A stretch of DNA of 64,000 nucleotides from Pseudomonas putida (GCF_001976065.1 NZ_MNAH01000003.1:468589-532588); one strand, 5' to 3'; shown: positions 18,070 to 28,074, counted from the first letter of the stretch. A program made the numbers and translations. The notes: generated from the letters alone by a model not told the origin.

Positions 18070-19002
18070 TCAGTATCCGCGATTGAAATCCACTTCCCCG
18101 CGCAATGCCTCTCCCGCCTGATACGCCCGCAGGTTCTCGATAAACAGATCCACCATCAGCGAAGGCGAGGTCGGTGCCGAGCTGTGGCCCGTCAGCAGCA
18201 GGCCAAAAGCCGTCCAGAATGGATGACGTTGTGGCAGCGGCTCCTGGCGACAGACGTCGATCACGGCGCCCACCAGATGCCCTTCCTTCAAGGCTTCCAC
18301 CAGATCCGCATCCACCACCGCAACACCGCGCCCGACGTTGATGAACAACCCGGTCGGCTTGAACTGCTTGAACAACGCCGCGTCGTAAATATCGTGGGTG
18401 TTCGGGGTATTTGGCAGCAGATTGACCACGTAATCCGCTTCACCGACCAAGCGCGGCAGATCCGCCAGCGAACCGACTTCGATGAAGGGTGACTGCTCAC
18501 GGGCCTCACTGGCGATGCCATACAACTGGACACCAAAAGGCACGAGGAACTGCGCCACCGTCTGCCCGATATCACCGGTGCCGACGATCAAGACCTTGCG
18601 CCCCGCCAGGCTCTGGCCGTGACGACTGTCCCATTTGCGCTCGACCTGGCTGACCAGCCGCGCCAGCACTTCACGTTCGTGGCCGAGCATGTAGGTAAGC
18701 ACGTATTCAGCCATGACCTGACCGAAAATGCCCACCGCGCGGGTCAGGCGATAGTGCCTGGGCAAGCCATCGGCCAGCAGCGGCGTGATCCCCGCCCAGG
18801 TGGACTGCAGCCATTGCGGCTGATGGCCCTGACGCAGCAGGGTCGCCAGCAAGTCGGGTTGGCCAAGCCAGACCGGGCAATCGGCGGCCAGACGAGCCAG
18901 TTCGGCGGAATCGCCGCTGGTCAGGACTTCCACCTCAGGCGCCGCCTCTTGCAACAGTCGGGCGTACACCGGGTGATCGTGTTCAGCAATCAGGACGCGC
19001 AT
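18070..19002 (-). CDS. D-2-hydroxyacid dehydrogenase (GhrA-like)
   Basis: A 310-residue NAD(P)-dependent dehydrogenase of the D-isomer-specific 2-hydroxyacid family. The dinucleotide loop reads VLIVGTGDIGQTVAQFL near residue 140, the catalytic region NVGRGVAVVDADLVEAL is present, and LLTGHSSAPT holds the expected catalytic His. It most resembles glyoxylate/hydroxypyruvate reductases. The exact substrate cannot be given. Confidence 0.85.
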   Translation of the reverse strand: MRVLIAEHDHPVYARLLQEAAPEVEVLTSGDSAELARLAADCPVWLGQPDLLATLLRQGHQPQWLQSTWAGITPLLADGLPRHYRLTRAVGIFGQVMAEYVLTYMLGHEREVLARLVSQVERKWDSRHGQSLAGRKVLIVGTGDIGQTVAQFLVPFGVQLYGIASEAREQSPFIEVGSLADLPRLVGEADYVVNLLPNTPNTHDIYDAALFKQFKPTGLFINVGRGVAVVDADLVEALKEGHLVGAVIDVCRQEPLPQRHPFWTAFGLLLTGHSSAPTSPSLMVDLFIENLRAYQAGEALRGEVDFNRGY

Positions 19003-19122
19003 GCTTCAAACCTTTCGAAAAACAGTGCGGACGGCCGCCGACAGAGCCCTGCTCCGTCGCTGCGGCCATCGCCAAAATCATTCAAGTGTCCATCGAGGCT
19101 TCGAACAAAGCCTGTCTGTCGA

Positions 19123-19416
19123 TCACATGGGATCGTTGCGTCGCAACAATTCTTCCGGCAAGTGTTCGATGTATTCCTCTTCCGCTGGCGGCATTTGCAG
19201 GTGATAACCCTGCTTTTCGAGGTTTTCAAGAACCACGGTAATGTCCTCGCGCGACAGCTTGCGCTCGGGGCTCAATACCAGGTCGAACGCGTGGATAGCT
19301 TTGCCGAAGGCGGCCATCAAGGGTTCCGGTACACGCTCCAGGGCATCGCTCTTGAGCACATAGAGGTACATCTCGTTTTTCTTCGAACTGCGGTAGATGG
19401 AGCAAATACGTTTCAA
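19123..19416 (-). CDS. YcgL domain protein
   Basis: A 97-residue protein with the full YcgL domain ([20 protein letters not shown] to the C-terminal LPEELL). The function of this gammaproteobacterial family is unknown. Its start overlaps the RNase D stop by four bases (ATGA), so it is translated together with rnd, as seen in other pseudomonads. Confidence 0.88.
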   Translation of the reverse strand: MKRICSIYRSSKKNEMYLYVLKSDALERVPEPLMAAFGKAIHAFDLVLSPERKLSREDITVVLENLEKQGYHLQMPPAEEEYIEHLPEELLRRNDPM

Positions 19417-20546
19417 GGCTGTTCTCCGGCGGTGGCCAGGCTGTCGAGCAGCGCCTGGCCCATCAATTCGCGGCGCCAGCCACGCAATGAATCAGGCAAT
19501 TGGTAGGGACCATTGGGGAAGCCGCTCTTGAGCAAGGCTTCCAGGGTTTTCTTGCGCAGCATCACCTCCGGCGCGATGTTCAGGCGCTCGGCCTCGGCCT
19601 GGCCGATGGCCTTGAGCCGCTTGAGCAGCGCGGCGGCGTCCACCGGCAACGGCTCAGGCACGGCGGGCGGCCATTGCTCGGGCGACACACTGCCAGAGCG
19701 CTTGATCAGATCAAGCAGAAACTCACCGTCCTGACGCACGGTGCGCGGGTGCATGTCTTCGATTTTCGCCAATGCGCCGAGGTTGTCCGGCTGCGTGCGC
19801 GCCAGCGGCCACAGCGAATGCTCGCGGATGATGCGGTTGCGCGGCAGGTCACGGGCTCGCGCCTCTTGCTCGCGCCAGGCGCAGAGTTCACGCAATACGG
19901 CGAGTTGCGCGCGGGACAGCTTCCAGGCCAGCTTGGCGTCGCGATAGACCTCGTACGGGTCGATTTCACGGCGCAGGTTGGCCACCAACTCCGCTCCGTC
20001 TTCCAGGACCCAGGCGTATTTTTCGTCCGAGAGTTGCGGGCGCAACTTGACGAAGACTTCCGCCAGGTGCACGGCGTCTTCGGCGGCGTAGCTGATCTGG
20101 GTTTCGGAAAGCGGACGTTGCAGCCAGTCGGAACGGGTTTCGCCCTTGGGCAGGTCGATGCCCAGCACTTCCTGCACCAGCCGCGAATAGCCCATGGAGA
20201 AGCCCAGGTTGAGGTAAGCGGCGGCCAGTTGCGTGTCGAACAGCGGTGCCGGCAGGCTACCGGTCAGGCGCAGCAGGACTTCGAGGTCTTCGCTGCACGC
20301 ATGGACAACCTTGATCACGGCCGGATTTTCCAGCAACGCGGCCAGGGGCTGCCAGTTGTCGATGGTCAGAGGATCGATCAGGTAGGCACGTTCGCCATCG
20401 CCGACCTGCAGCAGGCCCGCGATCGGGTAGAAGGTGTCGACCCGCATGAATTCGGTGTCGAGGGCAACGAACGGCAGTTGCTGCCACTCGGTGCAAAACC
20501 GACCGAGGCTATCGTTGTCGCGAATCCAGTGAATATCGATGGCCAC
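19413..20546 (-). CDS. rnd: Ribonuclease D
   Basis: The 377-residue product trims the 3' ends of tRNA precursors. The DEDDy exonuclease motifs are visible: [11 protein letters not shown] (Asp and Glu), [10 protein letters not shown] and YAAEDAVHL with the Tyr and Asp. A C-terminal HRDC domain follows from about residue 210. The GTG at 20546 ([11 protein letters not shown]) is chosen on conserved length and the AAGGGAG upstream. It forms an overlapping pair with the YcgL gene. Confidence 0.92.
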   Translation of the reverse strand: MAIDIHWIRDNDSLGRFCTEWQQLPFVALDTEFMRVDTFYPIAGLLQVGDGERAYLIDPLTIDNWQPLAALLENPAVIKVVHACSEDLEVLLRLTGSLPAPLFDTQLAAAYLNLGFSMGYSRLVQEVLGIDLPKGETRSDWLQRPLSETQISYAAEDAVHLAEVFVKLRPQLSDEKYAWVLEDGAELVANLRREIDPYEVYRDAKLAWKLSRAQLAVLRELCAWREQEARARDLPRNRIIREHSLWPLARTQPDNLGALAKIEDMHPRTVRQDGEFLLDLIKRSGSVSPEQWPPAVPEPLPVDAAALLKRLKAIGQAEAERLNIAPEVMLRKKTLEALLKSGFPNGPYQLPDSLRGWRRELMGQALLDSLATAGEQP

Positions 20547-20669
20547 ACGGCTCTCCCTTGAAGAATGGCGCGCAGTATATATCGCCCTCGACGATTTCCG
20601 CGCATCCACTGAACAAGAGCTTTAGCGAAAATGCCTGCCTGATGGCAAGAAAAGTCCGACAAACACGAT

Positions 20670-21332
20670 CTAATCGACCTTACCCAGCACGTAAACCCGC
20701 CTCGGTGCGCAGCCGGGCAGAAAATCCTGATGGCCGATCACGCGCAATCCTGCCTGTTTGAATTCAGCTTCTACCTGGACCTTGCTGATCAGCGGTTGAG
20801 TGGCAGACCCCTGCCCGTCGGTGCGCCTTCGCTTGAAACGACCACCGATGCGCACCGCCACAATCACCGTATCTCGGCTGACCCGGCAAAACTCGCCCAA
20901 CATCGCTAAACGAAGCTCGGGGCTGGCAATGTACTGAAACAGCTGCATGCAAAAAATGCAGTCAACCGCATTTTCCGACAAGCCAATGTTGAAGGCTGAG
21001 CTTTGAAAGGTCCTGACTCGCTGCATCAGGCAATGCGAATGGTGGCTTGGGGCATGTTCAAGGATCCCCTGGGACGGATCCATCGCCAGGATCATCCGGT
21101 TCGCCCGCTCGCCCAGCACCGACCAGAAGCGCCCGACGCCGCAAGCCACATCGAGAATCAAGCCCGGCTCGCCAGCGACCTTGAGCGCCCGGCGCACCAG
21201 TTGCTCGTCACGCCAGAACGCCAGCCGCTCGCCCAGGTCCTGCGCTTGCGGCTGCAGGCAGACGCGGGCGTGCTCCTGGTCATACTGCCGGGCGAACTCG
21301 AGCTCGATGGCGGAGGGGGATTGGGCTGACAT
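20670..21332 (-). CDS. Class I SAM-dependent methyltransferase
   Basis: A 220-residue methyltransferase with SAM motif I at LILDVACGVGRFWSVL and an acidic motif II at MILAMDPSQGILEHA. The core resembles the methyltransf_11 type, but no substrate is indicated. It follows the eptA-type gene after 64 bases on the same strand, so cotranscription and a role in envelope modification are possible but unproven. Confidence 0.82.
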   Translation of the reverse strand: MSAQSPSAIELEFARQYDQEHARVCLQPQAQDLGERLAFWRDEQLVRRALKVAGEPGLILDVACGVGRFWSVLGERANRMILAMDPSQGILEHAPSHHSHCLMQRVRTFQSSAFNIGLSENAVDCIFCMQLFQYIASPELRLAMLGEFCRVSRDTVIVAVRIGGRFKRRRTDGQGSATQPLISKVQVEAEFKQAGLRVIGHQDFLPGCAPRRVYVLGKVD

Positions 21333-21396
21333 GGGCTATGGCTCTTGGCGAAGACTGGCCGACCGCAGGCCGTTGCGTGAATGAACGTCGCAGCAC

Positions 21397-23046
21397 TCAA
21401 TCTTTGGCCAATACGCCATCGATCGCCGCTCTACGGCACCCGGCAAACATATCCAGGTCCTGGTTATAAACCTTGCTGTCGACCTCCAGCAGCCCCAGCA
21501 TCGAATGGAACAGGTTGTCCTGGCTCAAGGGTTTTTCACGACTCAGTTGCAGGCAATGGGTGTCTACCGAGAACGACTTCTGATAGCTGTCGGAGAACCA
21601 GGCCAGCATCGCCACGTGTTTCTGTTGATCCGGTGCCAGCATGTAAGGCGTGCCATGGAGGAACAGGTTGTATTCGCCCAGGGATTCGCCGTGGTCCGAC
21701 AGATAAAGCATCGCGGTATCAACCTTGTCCTGGTTGCTGCGCAACAGATCGATCAAGGTCGACAGCACATGGTCGGTGTACACCAGCGTATTGTCGTAGC
21801 CGTTGATGATGCTTTCGCGGCTGCAGTTGTTCAGTGCATTGCTCTTGCAGACCGGGGTAAAGCGCTCGAATTCCTTCGGGTAGCGCTTGTAGTACTCCGG
21901 ACCGTGACTGCCCATCTGATGCAATACCAGTACCGTGTCTTTATCCAGGGTATCGATGAAGTGTTGCAGGCCTTGCAGCAGGATTTCATCGCGACATTCA
22001 CTGTTGGCGCACAGCACCGGGTCTTTTAGGTTGCTGAGGTCGTCAAGAGTGACGCGATCGCAGGTCCCCTTGCAGCCAGACTGGTTGTCACGCCAGATCA
22101 CATCGAGGCCCGCACGCTTGAGCACATCCAGCAGGCCTTCTTCGTTCTTGGCCTTGCTCGCGTTGTAATCCTTGCGCCCCATGTTGGAGAACATGCAGGG
22201 CACCGACACGGCTGTTTCAGTGCCGCAAGATTTCACGTCGGTGAACGCGATCAACCCGGCTTCCTTTTCCAGTTTCGGCGTGGTGTCGCGGTTGTAGCCC
22301 AGAACGCCGAAGTTCTCTGCCCGGGCACTTTCACCCACCACCAGAACCGTCAGGGACTTGCGACCATGGGTTTGCCAGGCGGAATCGCGCTGGGCATCTT
22401 CACCAACTTTGACAAAGGGCTGGCGCGCTGACGCGATTTGCTCACGCAAGTAACCGGCGGAGGCACCTATGTAGTTGCTCGGCACCACCATCAAGCGCAG
22501 TTCGTGGTGATTGCGAAACAGCGAAGAAAGTCCCTGATAGTTGATCAGCGCGACACCACCGATGACCGCCGCCGAGGCAAACGTCACGAGAGCCTTGCTT
22601 AATAACGCTCGATGCCAGCGGCGATATTCAACCGGCGTTTTCCACAACAACCAGGACGGAAGTACACCGAGGAAAACAATATAAGCAAGCAACTTTAACG
22701 ACAGTAAGTCCCGTACTTCCGTGGCATTGGTTTGCGCGAAGTTTCGCAACATGCCAACGTCAATCAGGACGCCATATTGGCTCATGAAATAAGCGACACC
22801 CGCGCTGATCATGAACAGCAGGGTCAGCACCGGCTTCAGCACCGGGCGGAACGCCAGCAAGGTCAGGATAATGTTGAACGCCGCGAGAATCATCACCCCA
22901 AATGCCACGCGCATGACGATGCCTTTACCGTCAGACGAGGTAATATCGAAGAGGTGTTGCCACAAGACGAAATTGCAGGCAGTCAATAAAAAGGCGCTGG
23001 CAATCAGTGTCACCCACTCCGGGCGCACGGCTTTAATCTTCAACAT
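21397..23046 (-). CDS. eptA: Phosphoethanolamine transferase (EptA family)
   Basis: This 549-residue inner-membrane enzyme transfers phosphoethanolamine to lipid A (or core sugar), which lowers surface charge and raises tolerance to cationic peptides. Five N-terminal membrane helices cover about residues 10-170. The periplasmic alkaline-phosphatase-like domain has VVGESARAENFG, the nucleophile Thr278 in GTETAVSVPC, and YLSDHGESLGE for zinc binding. Several paired cysteines fit the disulfides of this family. It is a single gene behind a possible ColR box. EptA against CptA (core) cannot be separated with certainty. Confidence 0.87.
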   Translation of the reverse strand: MLKIKAVRPEWVTLIASAFLLTACNFVLWQHLFDITSSDGKGIVMRVAFGVMILAAFNIILTLLAFRPVLKPVLTLLFMISAGVAYFMSQYGVLIDVGMLRNFAQTNATEVRDLLSLKLLAYIVFLGVLPSWLLWKTPVEYRRWHRALLSKALVTFASAAVIGGVALINYQGLSSLFRNHHELRLMVVPSNYIGASAGYLREQIASARQPFVKVGEDAQRDSAWQTHGRKSLTVLVVGESARAENFGVLGYNRDTTPKLEKEAGLIAFTDVKSCGTETAVSVPCMFSNMGRKDYNASKAKNEEGLLDVLKRAGLDVIWRDNQSGCKGTCDRVTLDDLSNLKDPVLCANSECRDEILLQGLQHFIDTLDKDTVLVLHQMGSHGPEYYKRYPKEFERFTPVCKSNALNNCSRESIINGYDNTLVYTDHVLSTLIDLLRSNQDKVDTAMLYLSDHGESLGEYNLFLHGTPYMLAPDQQKHVAMLAWFSDSYQKSFSVDTHCLQLSREKPLSQDNLFHSMLGLLEVDSKVYNQDLDMFAGCRRAAIDGVLAKD

Positions 23047-23144
23047 GGTGATCGGCTATTCCTGAATAGAAGTGCCTTGGACAAGTGTGAAAATTTCATT
23101 TATCAAGACAGCACTAACTCTAGGCAGCCAACCATCAATTTTTC

Positions 23145-23160
23145 GTGAAAAAGAAGCCAA
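23145..23160 (-). promoter_or_regulatory. Candidate ColR box upstream of eptA
   Basis: On the minus strand the sequence TTGGCTTCTTTTTCAC lies about 100 bases before the eptA start. It matches the reported P. putida ColR consensus (T/C)(T/C)NA(C/G)NN(T/C)TTTTTCAC with one mismatch. ColR is known to control phosphoethanolamine transferase genes in pseudomonads. No matching -10/-35 pair was fixed. Confidence 0.5.
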
Positions 23161-23342
23161 CGATTAGTGGCCCCACCGGCACTTGATGAAACTTTTAGGT
23201 TATTTGAGAATGGTTCAGCCCTGGTTCAGCAAGATCACTCACCGCAGCATTAATTAATTTCCCGATAGTGCCCGTGACTTTCTGATTTGCCGGCTGCGAA
23301 CCCATCGCGCCTAATCGGCCCCTGACTTATCAAGGTCCGATC

Positions 23343-24521
23343 ATGGAAAACATTCGCGTTACCTCCCGCCCTGCCCTGTGGCTGATGTTCAGCATCATGC
23401 TGGTCGCCCTTAACCTGCGGCCTTCCATGGCTGCGGTCGGTCCCTTGCTGTCGGCGATTCGTGGCGATATCCCGCTGAGTTTCAGCCTCGCCTCGCTGCT
23501 GACCCTGCTGCCGGTCATGACCATGGGGCTGGCAATGTTCTTTGGGCTGGCGATCAGTCAACGCCTCGGCGAGCGCCGCACGGTCGTGCTGTCGCTGCTG
23601 GTCATCGGCCTGGCGACTGCATCGCGGTTGCTCCTCGATTCGGCGCTGGAACTGATCCTTAGTGCCATGCTGGCCGGCATCGGTATCGCACTGATCCAGG
23701 CACTGATGCCGACGCTGATCAAAGCCCGCTTCAGCGACAACGTGGCCCTGTGCATGGGGCTCTACGTCACGTCGATCATGGGTGGCGCCGCCATTGCCGC
23801 CTCTTTCGCCCCACTGGTGATGGTCCATACAGGCAGTTGGTGCCTGGGTCTGGCCATCTGGGCGGTGCTGGCCGCGCTCGCGCTGCTGTTCTGGTGCGGT
23901 CAACGGGTGGGGGCACCGACACCGGGATCAACCAGCCACCGCTCGTTCTTCAGTCACCCCCGCGCCTGGCTGCTCGCGGTGTTTTTCGGCCTTGGCACGG
24001 CGTCCTATACCTGCGTGCTGGCCTGGCTGGCGCCGTACTACGTGGAAAAGGGCTGGAGCGAACAGGACGCCGGGTTGTTGCTGGGCTTCCTCACCGCGAT
24101 GGAGGTGTTGTCCGGCCTGCTGGTTCCAGCCATCGCCAACGGCAGCCGCGATCGGCGCCTGGTGCTGGTGGTGTTGCTGGCGCTGATCATGGTTGGTTTT
24201 TGCGGGTTGATTCTCAGCCCGGATAACTTCGGCCTCCTGTGGCCATGCCTCCTGGGACTTGGAATCGGCGGGCTGTTCCCAATGAGCCTGATCGTGTCGC
24301 TGGATCATCTGGACGAGCCCCGGCAAGCGGGTGGGCTCACGGCGTTTGTGCAAGGCATCGGCTATCTGATTGCGGGCGTCTCGCCGCTGGTGGCCGGGAT
24401 GATCCGCGATCAACTCGGCAGTTTCGAATGGGCCTGGTGGTCGCTCACGGGGGTCGTAGCCCTGATGATCCTGATGGCCTTGCGCTTCGATCCACGCCAT
24501 TACGCCAGGCACATGCGGTGA
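23343..24521 (+). CDS. CynX/NimT-type MFS transporter
   Basis: A 392-residue major facilitator protein with about twelve membrane helices. The N-terminal LNLRPSMAAVGPLL signature is characteristic of the CynX/NimT (cyanate or nitroimidazole transport) branch. Substrate cannot be given. A LysR gene begins 82 bases downstream on the same strand and may regulate it. Confidence 0.85.
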   Translation: MENIRVTSRPALWLMFSIMLVALNLRPSMAAVGPLLSAIRGDIPLSFSLASLLTLLPVMTMGLAMFFGLAISQRLGERRTVVLSLLVIGLATASRLLLDSALELILSAMLAGIGIALIQALMPTLIKARFSDNVALCMGLYVTSIMGGAAIAASFAPLVMVHTGSWCLGLAIWAVLAALALLFWCGQRVGAPTPGSTSHRSFFSHPRAWLLAVFFGLGTASYTCVLAWLAPYYVEKGWSEQDAGLLLGFLTAMEVLSGLLVPAIANGSRDRRLVLVVLLALIMVGFCGLILSPDNFGLLWPCLLGLGIGGLFPMSLIVSLDHLDEPRQAGGLTAFVQGIGYLIAGVSPLVAGMIRDQLGSFEWAWWSLTGVVALMILMALRFDPRHYARHMR

Positions 24522-24603
24522 CTCCGAACGCCTACCAGACATTCTCCTGTTGCCGTCATTGAGCTAGGATCAGTCGCTCAAGTTTGCACATGAGCCAGAA
24601 AGG

Positions 24604-25539
24604 ATGCTGAACAGCAACGTGCTACGAAAGCTCGACATGGAGGACTTGATGGTGTTCGTCGCCGTGTATGAGCAAAACAGCGTCTCCGGCGTTTCCGAGA
24701 CGCTGTGCGTCAGCCAGTCCACCGTGAGTTACTGCCTGAAAAAACTGCGTACAGGGTTTGAGGACGAATTGTTCATCAACACCCGCACCGGGATGCGCCC
24801 CACTTACAAGGCCGACAGCATGTACCCCCACGTGCTGAAGATCCTCGACAGCATCAACCTGTGTCACGCCAGTGCGTCGGCATTCGATCCCACCCTGCAA
24901 CCCACGGTTTTCAACCTCTGCGCACCGGAATACTTCGAGCAGCTGGTTCTACCGCGCCTGCTCAAGCGCTTCGCGCTCGCCGAGCTTGCTGTGGTGGTCA
25001 ATGTGCATAAACTCGAGACTGACATCCCGGCCCAGGCGCTGCGTGAGGGCAGCCTGGATCTGGCGATTGGTTTTGGCCCCGACTTTCATCGAAGCCACGC
25101 TGACTGCCATGTACGCACGCTGCTGGAAGACGATTTCGTCTGCGTCCTCGACAAACGCAGCGCTTCGTCGCAACCACGCCTGAGCCTGCAAACCTTCATC
25201 GAGCGCCGACACGTGTTCCCGACCCCCTGGACCTCCACCAGCAACATGGTCGACGGCTGGTTGGCCCAGCAAAACCGCCAACGGCAGATCGTCGCGCGGG
25301 CCAACAGCTACGGCGCGGCCCTGAAGATGATCGGCGGCACCGACTTCCTCCTCACCCTGCCCCGGCGCATCCAGCAATTGCTGGCCGACGAGACCGCCTT
25401 CGAGCGTTGCGAAGCACCCAATGGCTTGCCGGGTTTCACCCTCGACATGCAATGGAGCCAGGGCGCCGATCAGGACAGCGCCAACATCTGGTTACGCGAG
25501 CAGGTGATCGTGGCCTGCGCGGAACTGGACACGGCCTGA
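24604..25539 (+). CDS. LysR-family transcriptional regulator
   Basis: A 311-residue LysR-type protein with an N-terminal helix-turn-helix (DLMVFVAVYEQNSVSGVSETLCVSQSTVSYCLKKL) and a C-terminal effector domain. It resembles the NodD/LeuO-like sub-branch in that the HTH lies after a leading MLRKLDMEDLM-type helix. Its target is probably the upstream MFS gene, but this is inferred from position. Confidence 0.85.
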   Translation: MLNSNVLRKLDMEDLMVFVAVYEQNSVSGVSETLCVSQSTVSYCLKKLRTGFEDELFINTRTGMRPTYKADSMYPHVLKILDSINLCHASASAFDPTLQPTVFNLCAPEYFEQLVLPRLLKRFALAELAVVVNVHKLETDIPAQALREGSLDLAIGFGPDFHRSHADCHVRTLLEDDFVCVLDKRSASSQPRLSLQTFIERRHVFPTPWTSTSNMVDGWLAQQNRQRQIVARANSYGAALKMIGGTDFLLTLPRRIQQLLADETAFERCEAPNGLPGFTLDMQWSQGADQDSANIWLREQVIVACAELDTA

Positions 25540-25542
25540 AAC

Positions 25543-25908
25543 TCAGACGCCGACGGTAGTCTTGGCATAGGACTCGCGATCGATGTCGAGAATCTCCACG
25601 CACAACTGCACCTCCACCCCCGTCGGCCATTCACACAGATCCTTGAGCACGGCCAGCAGGCTGTCGGACAGCTGCTTCTTGATCTCCGCAGAGCGACCGC
25701 TCAGCACTGCCAGTTTCACATGCACGAACGCCCGCTCGGCCAATGCCGTGCCGACCTTGAACGTCTGGACCTTCACCGCGCGACTCTTGATGTCGAGTTC
25801 GGCACCGAACTGGCCGGAGCCCACCAGCGTGTTGTTCAGGCGCATCAACGCCACATCGGCGTTCAGCTCAGGCAGGTTGGCGGTATATTCCAGGTGCAGG
25901 TGAGGCAT
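25543..25908 (-). CDS. 5-carboxymethyl-2-hydroxymuconate isomerase-like protein
   Basis: A 121-residue protein of the HpcD/CHMI tautomerase family. The chain starts MPHLHLEYTANL, so Pro2 is the expected N-terminal catalytic base after Met removal. In homoprotocatechuate degraders this enzyme lies in an hpa cluster; here no other hpa gene is nearby, so its real substrate may differ. A LysR gene starts to its right on the same strand after a 58-base gap. Confidence 0.85.
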   Translation of the reverse strand: MPHLHLEYTANLPELNADVALMRLNNTLVGSGQFGAELDIKSRAVKVQTFKVGTALAERAFVHVKLAVLSGRSAEIKKQLSDSLLAVLKDLCEWPTGVEVQLCVEILDIDRESYAKTTVGV

Positions 25909-25966
25909 GGCGTAACTCCCTTAGGTCGGTGGAAAAGTTCATAGGTATAACACGGCGCTGCCTTGC

Positions 25967-26893
25967 TCACTGGGGCAGCGACAACAGATTGCGCTCGCCC
26001 ATGAAGGCTTCGAGCCGTGAGCGCAGCCAGCGCTCGGCGGGGTCGCTGTCGACGTGGCTGAGCCAGACCATGGACAGCTCCAGGGTCGGTGTCTTGAACG
26101 GAAACGGCTCCTTGAACAACTGGCCGGACGCCGCCATGGCCTCTGCCGTGTAATCCGGCAGGCTGGCCAGCAGATCGGTCCCGGCGAGCAAGGCCGGCAA
26201 CGAACTGTATTGCGGCACCGAGAGCACCACCTGGCGCGTGCGGCCGATTGCCGACAGCCACTCGTCCGCGAAGCCACTGACGTTGGCAATATGGGATACC
26301 AGCACATGAGGGCGCGAGCAGTACTCATCGAGCGTCAACGGTGTATCACTGGCATCGGCGCGTAGAACGCTGGGCTGGATGTGCCGCAACAACTTGCGTT
26401 TGGCGTTGGCCGGCAGACCGCGGGTCTGGCTGACTCCGACCGTGATGTCTCCTGACGCCAGCAAGTCGGGAATGCGCCAGTAATCGACATTCTGCACCAC
26501 GAATACCACCTTCGGCGCTTCCTGGCGCAACGCCCGCAGCAACGGTGGCAACAGGCCGTACTCGACATCGTCGGACATCCCGATGCGAAAGGTCATGGTG
26601 CTGCTGCTCGGGTCGAAATCATGGGTCAGGCTCAACGCCACCGACAACGAATCCAGCGCCGGCGACAAATGCCGAAAGATCTCTTCAGCCCGCGCCGTCG
26701 GCTCCATGCGATGCCCGACGCGGATGAACAACGGATCGTTGAACATGGTACGCAAGCGGTTGAGTGCCGAACTGATGGTCGGCTGACCAAGAAACAGCTT
26801 CTTCGCCACCTTGGTGACGTTGCGTTCGAGCATCAGCGTTTCAAACACCACCATCAGGTTGATGTCGGCCTTGCGTAGTTCGTTGCGATTCAT
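25967..26893 (-). CDS. LysR-family transcriptional regulator
   Basis: A 308-residue LysR regulator with the N-terminal helix-turn-helix at about residues 5-65 (INLMVVFETLMLERNVTKVAKKLFLGQPTISSALNRL). It lies just upstream of the CHMI-like gene on the same strand; because the two are not divergent, regulation of that gene by this protein is only possible. Nothing else points to its target. Confidence 0.85.
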   Translation of the reverse strand: MNRNELRKADINLMVVFETLMLERNVTKVAKKLFLGQPTISSALNRLRTMFNDPLFIRVGHRMEPTARAEEIFRHLSPALDSLSVALSLTHDFDPSSSTMTFRIGMSDDVEYGLLPPLLRALRQEAPKVVFVVQNVDYWRIPDLLASGDITVGVSQTRGLPANAKRKLLRHIQPSVLRADASDTPLTLDEYCSRPHVLVSHIANVSGFADEWLSAIGRTRQVVLSVPQYSSLPALLAGTDLLASLPDYTAEAMAASGQLFKEPFPFKTPTLELSMVWLSHVDSDPAERWLRSRLEAFMGERNLLSLPQ

Positions 26894-27115
26894 CCATTGA
26901 CCCCGCGCTCAAAAACTATCGACAGTTTAGGGAGGTGTAACAAGCGGTGTCTACGCGACTTAGCGAATGCCGCGAGAGGTCCTGGTTTAATGCCAACAGG
27001 TTCACACGCGGATTTTTATTTCGCCTCCGATTTGGTCCAGCCTCTCAAGGCAGCTTCTGTGCTGACATCGAGGATTTCCTGGACAGACGCTTTATCGTTG
27101 GCGCCTTCGGGCAAT

Positions 27116-27544
27116 TCAACTTCTGACGCAGTATTCCATACCGTGCCCGCCACCATTGTATTCAGGACCGTAATAATATTTAGTGAAAGACACTTTGCCC
27201 TCGGGCGTTGTAACAAGTTGCGCAACACCGACCCCATAATCCTTCAACGCCGGATCAGTATGCGCAAAAGACACCGCCAGCGAATCGGACGTAGCGGCAG
27301 CGAACCCGACATACCTGGAGTTGTCCTCCATCGTCAGTGCAAAGGCATAGGCCCCGAACTTCCCGACACTTTGCTCTGCATTGAGCTTCATTTCGACGAC
27401 ACCTTTATAATCACCCGCATGACTGTCCTTGCCGACACATTCATAGCGCCCGCTATAATCCGTACCGGTAAAGGACGCCGACGCCTGGGCAGCCCAGGCT
27501 GGCGCGGAAATGAAAACCATGGCAGCGGTAATGCTCCGGAGCAT
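27116..27544 (-). CDS. Exported protein of unknown function
   Basis: A 142-residue protein with a Sec signal peptide (MLRSITAAMVFISAPAWAAQ, cleavage after AWA). The mature part has two cysteines, one near the start (YECVGKD) and one at the C terminus (EYCVRS), that could form a disulfide. No family was recognised. AGAGAGG sits before the ATG at 27544. It lies in an AT-richer patch between a LysR gene and the I78-type gene, which may mark acquired DNA. Confidence 0.65.
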   Translation of the reverse strand: MLRSITAAMVFISAPAWAAQASASFTGTDYSGRYECVGKDSHAGDYKGVVEMKLNAEQSVGKFGAYAFALTMEDNSRYVGFAAATSDSLAVSFAHTDPALKDYGVGVAQLVTTPEGKVSFTKYYYGPEYNGGGHGMEYCVRS

Positions 27545-27861
27545 ATTGACCTCTCTTGGACTTGCAGGAATTAGTATCAGATATTCTGTAGGAATATTCT
27601 TCAGATTAGCGTGCAACAATTACCTGATTGCTCACTAGCCATCAATTATGAATATCACGCTCACAGATTACTTGAGAGTTTTGAAACAAGGTCTTTCGCA
27701 AGAACAACAAACATGCGCACATTGCAAGCAACGAAGTCAAACATCCCGACACAATCCAGCGGATGATAAAGAAGCTCGGTTATTCCAGAATATCCCTGCG
27801 TCATCCAACCCGGATGATAGAAGCACACGTACTTATTTCAATTATCGCAAGGAAGCAATAA
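27545..27861. other. AT-rich intergenic gap
   Basis: This 317-base gap between the divergent exported-protein gene and the I78-type gene is clearly richer in A and T than its neighbours. An inverted repeat, ATATTC-N5-GAATAT, lies at 27581-27597, about 40 bases upstream of the exported-protein start, and could be an operator. No further gene is supported; a frame open on the plus strand here has no convincing coding character. Confidence 0.45.
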
Positions 27862-28074
27862 ATGACCATGGACTTGAAACAACACTTGGACACCGCCAAT
27901 CAGTACATCGGCCGGCCATACACCGAGGAACTTCGCGAAGAACTCGCCAACAAGACCGGCCTGGCGGTACGACCGAGGGGCAACGGGTTCATCTTGACCA
28001 AGGACTACAACCCCGCACGGATCAACCTGCTGGTCGAGAACGAAATCATCACCCACGCCACCATGGGTAACTGA
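27862..28074 (+). CDS. I78-family peptidase inhibitor-like protein
   Basis: The 70-residue product follows the pattern of inhibitor family I78: YIGRPYTEELREELANKTG, then VRPRGNGFILTKDYNPARINLLVENEIITHATMG. These small proteins inhibit serine peptidases. No signal peptide or cysteine pair is seen, so it would stay in the cytoplasm unless a start is missed. AAGGAAG precedes the ATG by six bases; a second ATG six bases on is also possible. Confidence 0.7.
   Translation: MTMDLKQHLDTANQYIGRPYTEELREELANKTGLAVRPRGNGFILTKDYNPARINLLVENEIITHATMGN

Noticed and set aside
27648..28070. A 140-codon open frame on the plus strand upstream of and across the I78-type gene
   Set aside because: It overlaps the I78-type gene in another frame and has no ribosome binding site or conserved pattern.
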